Positions 58,741 through 64,000 of a stretch of DNA of 64,000 nucleotides are shown in pieces (position 1 is the stretch's first letter; the number at the start of each line of letters is the position of its first letter). A program made the translations under genes and the position numbers. Below the pieces are notes generated by a model. It had not been told where the DNA came from and ran no database searches. It saw only the letters and a program-made list of their open reading frames with translations. Source of the stretch: Parasponia andersonii (taxonomy: Eukaryota > Streptophyta > Magnoliopsida > Rosales > Cannabaceae); contig JXTB01000084.1 in the NCBI GenBank assembly GCA_002914805.1, forward strand, positions 314,806 to 378,805. The letters are read 5' to 3'.

Positions 58741-60240
58741 GCGTATAAAGACAACAATGGAGGACAAGACAATACATGGTATCTTGACACCGGTGCTAGC
58801 AATCATATGTGTGGGCATCGATCAATATTTACAAAGCTTGATGAATCAATTAGTGGGAGTGTTTTTTTCGGTGATGATTCAAAAGTAGCGGTAAAAGGAA
58901 AAGGTAAAATTCTTATCCGCTTAAAAATGGGGGGCATCAATTTATTTCAAATGTTTATTTTGTACCCACAATGAAAAAAAACATCTTGAGTTTGGGACAA
59001 CTCTTAGAGAAATACTATGATATTCACTTGAAAGATTATAGTCTTTCTATAAGAGATAACAATATGAACTTGATTGCCAAGGTGCCTATGTCAAGAAATA
59101 GAATGTTCTTATTAAACATTCAAAATGATATGGAAAAATGTCTGAAAGCATGTTACAAGGATTCATCATGGCTATGGCATTTGAGATTCGAACATCTCAA
59201 CTTTGGAGGACTAGAGCTATTGTCCAAGAAAGAAATGGTGAGAGGCTTGCCATGCATCAATCATCCTAATCAACTTTGTGAAGGATGCTTACTCGGGAAG
59301 TAATTCGGGAAAAGCTTTCTAAAAGAGTCGAATTCAAGAGCCCAAAAGCCACTAGAAATCGTGCATACAGATGTGTGCGGTCCTATCAAACCAAGTTCTT
59401 TTGGTAAGAGCAACTACTTCTTACTCTTTATTGATGATTTCTCAAGAAAGACTTGGGTTTATTTCTTGAAACAAAAATCAGAAGTCTTTGAAGCTTTCAA
59501 GAACTTCAAGGCTGCTGTAAAGGAAAGCGGTCTTTAGATCAAAGCCATGAGATCTGATAGAGGAGGAGAATTCACTTCAAAAGAGTTCGAAGAATTCTGC
59601 AAAGCAAATGGAATTTGACGACCTTTAACTATTCCAAAATTCCCTCAACAAAATGGCATGGTAGAAAGGAAGAACTGGACCATCCTCAACATAGCTTGAA
59701 GCATGCTGAAAAGTAAGAGATTACCCAAAGAGTTATGGGCAGAAGTTGTTACATGCGCAGTTTACTTGTCCAATCGATCTCCAACAAGAAGTGTGTGGGG
59801 CAAGACACCACAAGAAGCATGGAGCGGAAGGAAGCCTGGGATCTCTCACTTGAGAGTCTTTGGAAGCATAGCCCATGTGCATATGCCAGACGAACATAGA
59901 AGCAAGCTTGATAATAAAAGCGAGAAGTTCCTTTTCATCAGCTACGACACCAACTCTAAAGGATATAAGTTATACAATCCTAACAATAGAAAAGTAATCA
60001 TCAGTCGAGATTTAATATTCGATGAAGAAGGTGAATGGGACTTTGGCTCTCAAACAAATGACTACAATTTCTTTCCACAATTTGAAGATATGGAAACACC
60101 AGTAAAGCAAGCAAAAGAAGTCCATCAAGAGGCTATTACTCCACCTTCCTCACCGACATCATCCACTCATGAAGACTCACCTCCATCTTTCTTAACTGAG
60201 AGGTATGAAGAACGTACAAGAAATCTTGAAGATATATAAG
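58741..60240 (+). pseudogene. Copia protease and integrase, broken
   Basis: The protease active site YLDTGASNHMCG at about 58780 is intact. Integrase shows [47 protein letters not shown] and NGMVERKNWTI, then a 178-residue open stretch from 59703 (LPKELWAEVVTCAVYLSNRS). A stop after LLGK (59301), one at 59617 and one at 59698 are visible. Confidence 0.9.
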
Positions 60241-60242
60241 AG

Positions 60243-61823
60243 GTGACTGGTAGACTTGAAAACCTCACTCTATTTTGCCTATTTGCTGATTGTGAACCAG
60301 TGAACTTCCAAGAGGCTGTACAAGATGAAAAATGGAGGAATACGATGGATGAAGAAGTCAAAGCCATAGAGAAGAATGATACTTGGGAACTATCCACTCT
60401 TCCTAAAGGTCATAAAGCTATCGGTATAAAATGGGTATACAAGGTGAAGAAAAATGCCAATAGAGAGGTAGAAAGATACAAAGCAAGGCTAGTCATGAAA
60501 GGCTATAGTCAAAGAGCCGGCATTGACTACATCGAGGTATTCGCTCCTGTTGCACGATTGAAAATTATAAGACTAATTATTTCTCTTGCTACTCAGAACA
60601 AATAGAAGATTCATTATATAGATGTAAAGTCCGCATTTCTAAATAGAGTTCTTGAAAATGAGGTTTATATCCAACAACCATTGGGTTATGAGATGAAAAG
60701 ATATAAAGATAAGGTTTTGAAGCTGAAGAAGGCTCTTTACGGTCTAAAGCAAGCACTAAGAGCATGGAATAGCCGAATTGACAAATATTTCCAAGAGAAT
60801 GGATTCATTAAGTGCCCCTATGAACATGCTCTCTATCTTAATACTAAAGATGGAGATATTTTGGTCGTATGCTTATATGTGGATGATCTCATATTCACTG
60901 GAAGTAATCCAAGGATGTTTGACGAATTCAAGAGAGTAATGACACATGAGTTTGAAATGACAGACATCGGACTTATGGCATATTATCTAGGCATAGAAGT
61001 CAAGCAAAAGGAAGAAAGCATCTTTATCTCCCAAGAAAGCTATACAAAGGAGAACCTGAAGAAGTTCAATATGGATGATTGCAAGCCAATAAGTACACCA
61101 GTGGAGTGTGGAATAAAATTATTCAAAGATGATGAAGCAGAAAAGGTGGATCCAACACTCTTTAAGAGTCTTGTTGGATTCTTTAGGTACTTGACATGTA
61201 CAAGGCCCGATATTCTCTATGCAACTGGACTAGTGAGTCGTTACATGGAAACTCCAATAACTACTCACTTCAAAGCTGTAAAGAGAATTCTCCGTTATCT
61301 AAAAGGTGCGATCAATCTTGGCTTGTTCTATTCAGTTTCTAATGATTACAAACTTGTTGGTTACAATGATAGTGATTGGGCCGGAGATACTGATGATCGA
61401 AAAAGTACAACTGGTTTTATGTTTTTCATAGGAGAAACTACCTTCACCTGGCTATCTAAGAGACAACCGATTGTCGCCCTTTCAACTTGTGAAGCTGAGT
61501 ATGTAGCTGCTACATTATGTGTTAGTCATGCAGTCTGGCTAAGAAGATTGTTGAAAGAGTTAAACATGCCTCAAAAGGAGCCAACAGAGATTTGAATTGA
61601 CAATAAGTCAGCAATAACTTTGGCTAATAATCCAGTGTTTCATGACCGAAGTAAGCATATCGATACTCACTATCATTACATAAGAGAATGTGTTACAAGC
61701 AAAGAAGTACAATTGGAGTATTTGAGATCACATGATCAGATTACTGATATTTTCACCAAGCCACTCAAGTTTGAAGAATTTATAAGATTAAGAAATTTAC
61801 TTGGTATTATAAAACAAGTTTAA
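60243..61823 (+). pseudogene. Copia reverse transcriptase and RNase H, mostly open
   Basis: Starts with LFCLFADCEPVNFQEAVQDE. RT motifs HKAIGIKWVYKVKKNA, LKKALYGLKQALRAWN and CLYVDDLIFTG (YVDD intact) follow, then RNase H with DSDWAGDTDDRKSTTGF and CEAEYVAATLC. Stops at 60603 and 61593, with a frame change between, separate three open blocks. The end is DQITDIFTKPLKFEEFIRL before the polypurine tract. Confidence 0.92.
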
Positions 61824-61829
61824 GGGGGG

Positions 61830-62297
61830 TGTTGAAAATAAACATGTTTAAGCTCATAAAAAATATTTAAGCCCATCAACATGAGGCCCAATAAGTTAGA
61901 GTTAGCCCAAGTGTAAAACTCATAAAAGAAAAAAACCCAAGTCCAAATTAAAGAAGCATTCCACCTAGAATCTTCTAGTGTTAGTTAGATATTAACTTTT
62001 TACATGTGAATTATTTGATTATTATTAGAAGTGTGTAGAAGAAAATATGTGTAGTTTAAGGATTTTTGTAATTGTTTATTTGTGTGGTTCTCATTATTTC
62101 TCATGTAGTATAAATACCCCTCCCTATTTGAGTTCTAAATATCAAGTAAGAAGCAAAACTTCTAAAAGTGAAGAGAAGAGAGAAAGAAGCATAACTTCTA
62201 GTGAGTGAGTGAGTGAGTGAGCTTGAAAAGTGAAGTTGAGAATTTTCTCTTGTAAAAGTATTTGAGTGAATAATAAAGTTTGTTTTACTTTCCAACA
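61830..62297 (+). repeat. 3' LTR of copia copy 2
   Basis: 468 bp, TGTTGAAAAT to TTTCCAACA. Longer than the 5' LTR partly through an extra GTGAGTGAGTGA tract near 62206. Confidence 0.95.
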
Positions 62298-63054
62298 CTT
62301 TGCTCGTACTTATCAATTCTCATGGCCGTGTTTTGTTCTATCAGAATTTTAGAAGATTTTGTTTATTTGTATTGATAGTTATTCTTATGGGCGTCTTACT
62401 TTATTAGATTTTAGATCTATATAAACGTTCTTTATTTGTGTTGCTAATCTTTAGTTTTTTATGGTTTTTTTTTTTCTAGATCTGAACTTTCTATTATCCA
62501 CTCAGGAAGAGTTTATGCCATTGTGAAAGATCCCTCTCTAAAGAAGATTCACCATCATATGAATCAAAAGAGCGGAATCGATGGTGGAGGGTGATTTCAA
62601 AGAGCAAATGAGGTTTTTATGGTGAAGCTCTCTTGTAGATTTTTTTGTACGTCACCTACATGTGCACAATATTATTTCTTCGTTGGGCATTAATCGAATT
62701 TAATGGTTTGATTGATTGCGTATTATTATAGTTTGTTTGTTGTATGATCTTTGTATTTGATTGATTATTAGAATGAAAGATAGTAATATTTTTTTTTCAA
62801 AAGAAATATTTTTGAATTTTTCTTAGATAAACTATAATCTCATATGAAATACCTGTTAGACATGTCCTTTCTTTTACAATCGAACTCTAATTTATAATGA
62901 ACGGAGCCCTAGCTGCCGTTCTCAAAGATCAATTCTTTGTCTCCACCAATAAATACTATAACTCGGATAATCAACGATCACTCTTTGTTTTACACTCACG
63001 CACGTGTAAATTACTTCAGGGTTTATAGCTAAGAACTTTTCTAGTAAACAGTTC

Positions 63055-63087
<33 letters not shown>

Positions 63088-64000
63088 GGTTGTCAATCTA
63101 ATAAGTATTTTTTTCTTTTATTAATGGGTAGATATATTTTTTTTTTTTTTACTATTGGATCATCGTCTAATGATAATCCAATGGGTATAATGAAGTGCAT
63201 AAAAAAACGTGCATTATTAATACTTTTTTTTTTATTTTTTACAATAAAAAAATATACATGTTAAATTTTCATTGACCAAATTGATATCTATTCTTAGGTA
63301 AAAAAAAAAATACTGGATTAGTGCCCATGTATGTACTATACTACAGGAGTGTAGCAAAACTATCAACGCAGGTCGTTCTTCACTTTTTGATTTTTTTTTT
63401 CTGTCACTAATTCAGTTTATGTCGTCATTGTTAATTATTGTTTCTCAAATCGATTCTTATGGAGCCTATCATGCATGTAATCTTTTCCATCCGTTTTCGC
63501 ATACTCTCCAGTCTACTCTGTATAATTGATCGACTTAATTATACATTGGGAATGTGATTTTTCTTTGTTGGACTCTGTACTCTCTTTTGACTTAATTTCT
63601 TGCAATTTTTTTCTTCTTATATATTAGTTCTTAGTTAGTCCTACATATATATTAATTTTGTATAGATCATTAGAGGCTTTCTCTCAAGTCCTCCCTGACA
63701 ACGTGCATTCCAATATTTTCATCCTTTCATGAATAAGATCAATAAATAAATTTGTCTAGTTTCAAAGTATTGGGACCAAAACAAAAAATACTTCCAATTT
63801 TAATACATTAGTTTACCGTACATGTAGCACGTCGTATTGCTAATAATATTCAAACAAAACAATATGATATCCAACCATCAATAATTGAACCACAATGATT
63901 ACCAACCTTAGATTCCTTCCCTATCGTGCCACCATGTATGTATTATTTAACCTTAAACCTTCATTTTTTTATTCCCATAATGAAAAAAAAAAAAAACAAA
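62298..64000. other. Intergenic DNA at the right edge
   Basis: AT-rich with many poly-T runs and an AT microsatellite at about 63055-63076. No coding region recognised. The block at 63660-63790 repeats 43375-43510. Confidence 0.7.
63660..63790 (+). repeat. Duplicated block, copy B
   Basis: CTCAAGTCCTCCCTGACAACG, GTGCATTCCAATATTTT and TTTGTCTAGTTTCAAAGTAT in the same order and orientation as copy A. Confidence 0.75.

Larger units (their letters stand above)
56757..62297 (+). mobile_element. Ty1/copia retrotransposon copy 2, nearly complete
   Basis: 5541 bp with two LTRs, primer site, gag, protease, integrase, RT, RNase H and polypurine tract AAGGGGGG. Flanked by the perfect 5-bp duplication CTTTG (56752-56756, 62298-62302). 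Same family as 14491-19698. Fewer stops than copy 1, including a 304-residue open RT-RNase H stretch, so it is the younger or better preserved copy, but it is still inactive. Confidence 0.96.

Noticed and set aside
1-64000. tRNA, rRNA, CRISPR or bacterial operons
   Set aside because: None visible by eye; the only tRNA-related sequences are retrotransposon primer-binding sites.

Overview
The window is eudicot nuclear DNA. It is AT-rich, has plant-type gene families with a short intron, and is packed with plant LTR retrotransposons that use initiator-Met or Asp tRNA primer sites, CACTA and hAT DNA transposons, and a TRIM element. I see no prokaryotic or organellar genes, no tRNA or rRNA genes and no CRISPR. 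Most of the 64 kb is nested transposable elements. Only one gene looks intact: a secreted proline/lysine-rich protein with a C-terminal Pollen Ole e 1 type domain (PRP1, two exons, 11099-12389, + strand).

Layout from left to right. 1-392 is the edge of an LTR whose element lies outside the window; it has cut into the 3' LTR of a Ty3/gypsy chromovirus on the minus strand (393-5970). At about 6245-10360 two inverted repeats bracket a decayed START-domain gene fragment, a hAT MITE with an 8-bp target duplication (6500-7134) and a non-autonomous CACTA element with a GAG duplication (7658-9743). I read the whole block as a possible Pack-MULE. PRP1 follows. At 13.4-21.1 kb (minus strand) lies a FAR1-related (FRS/MULE-type) pseudogene, split by a Ty1/copia element (14491-19698) and a TRIM (20320-20812, duplication CATTT). 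At 22165-about 42880 (+ strand) is a large decayed CACTA (En/Spm) element with TNP2-type transposase, DUF4216, Transposase_24 and Ulp1/C48 protease remnants. Its tnp2 gene is split by two Athila/Tat-like gypsy derivatives on the minus strand (about 24571-30545 and 30938-36950).

From 44.4 kb to the end is a second, dead copy of the PRP gene (PRP2, 46121-about 56440). It has a solo LTR in its promoter (44420-45819), a 150-bp insertion with 15-16 bp flanking repeats in exon 2, a 6.0-kb chromovirus (47765-53770), a 2.6-kb LTR-like insertion in its last codons (53835-56417), and a nearly complete Ty1/copia element in its 3' flank (56757-62297, duplication CTTTG). A block upstream of PRP2 (about 43375-43510) recurs at about 63660-63790, so the tandem PRP cluster may continue past the right edge.

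The same families recur: two chromoviruses in opposite orientation and two copia elements. None keeps an open gag-pol frame. The window therefore shows one preserved cell-wall-type gene beside a duplicate that has become a sink for insertions.
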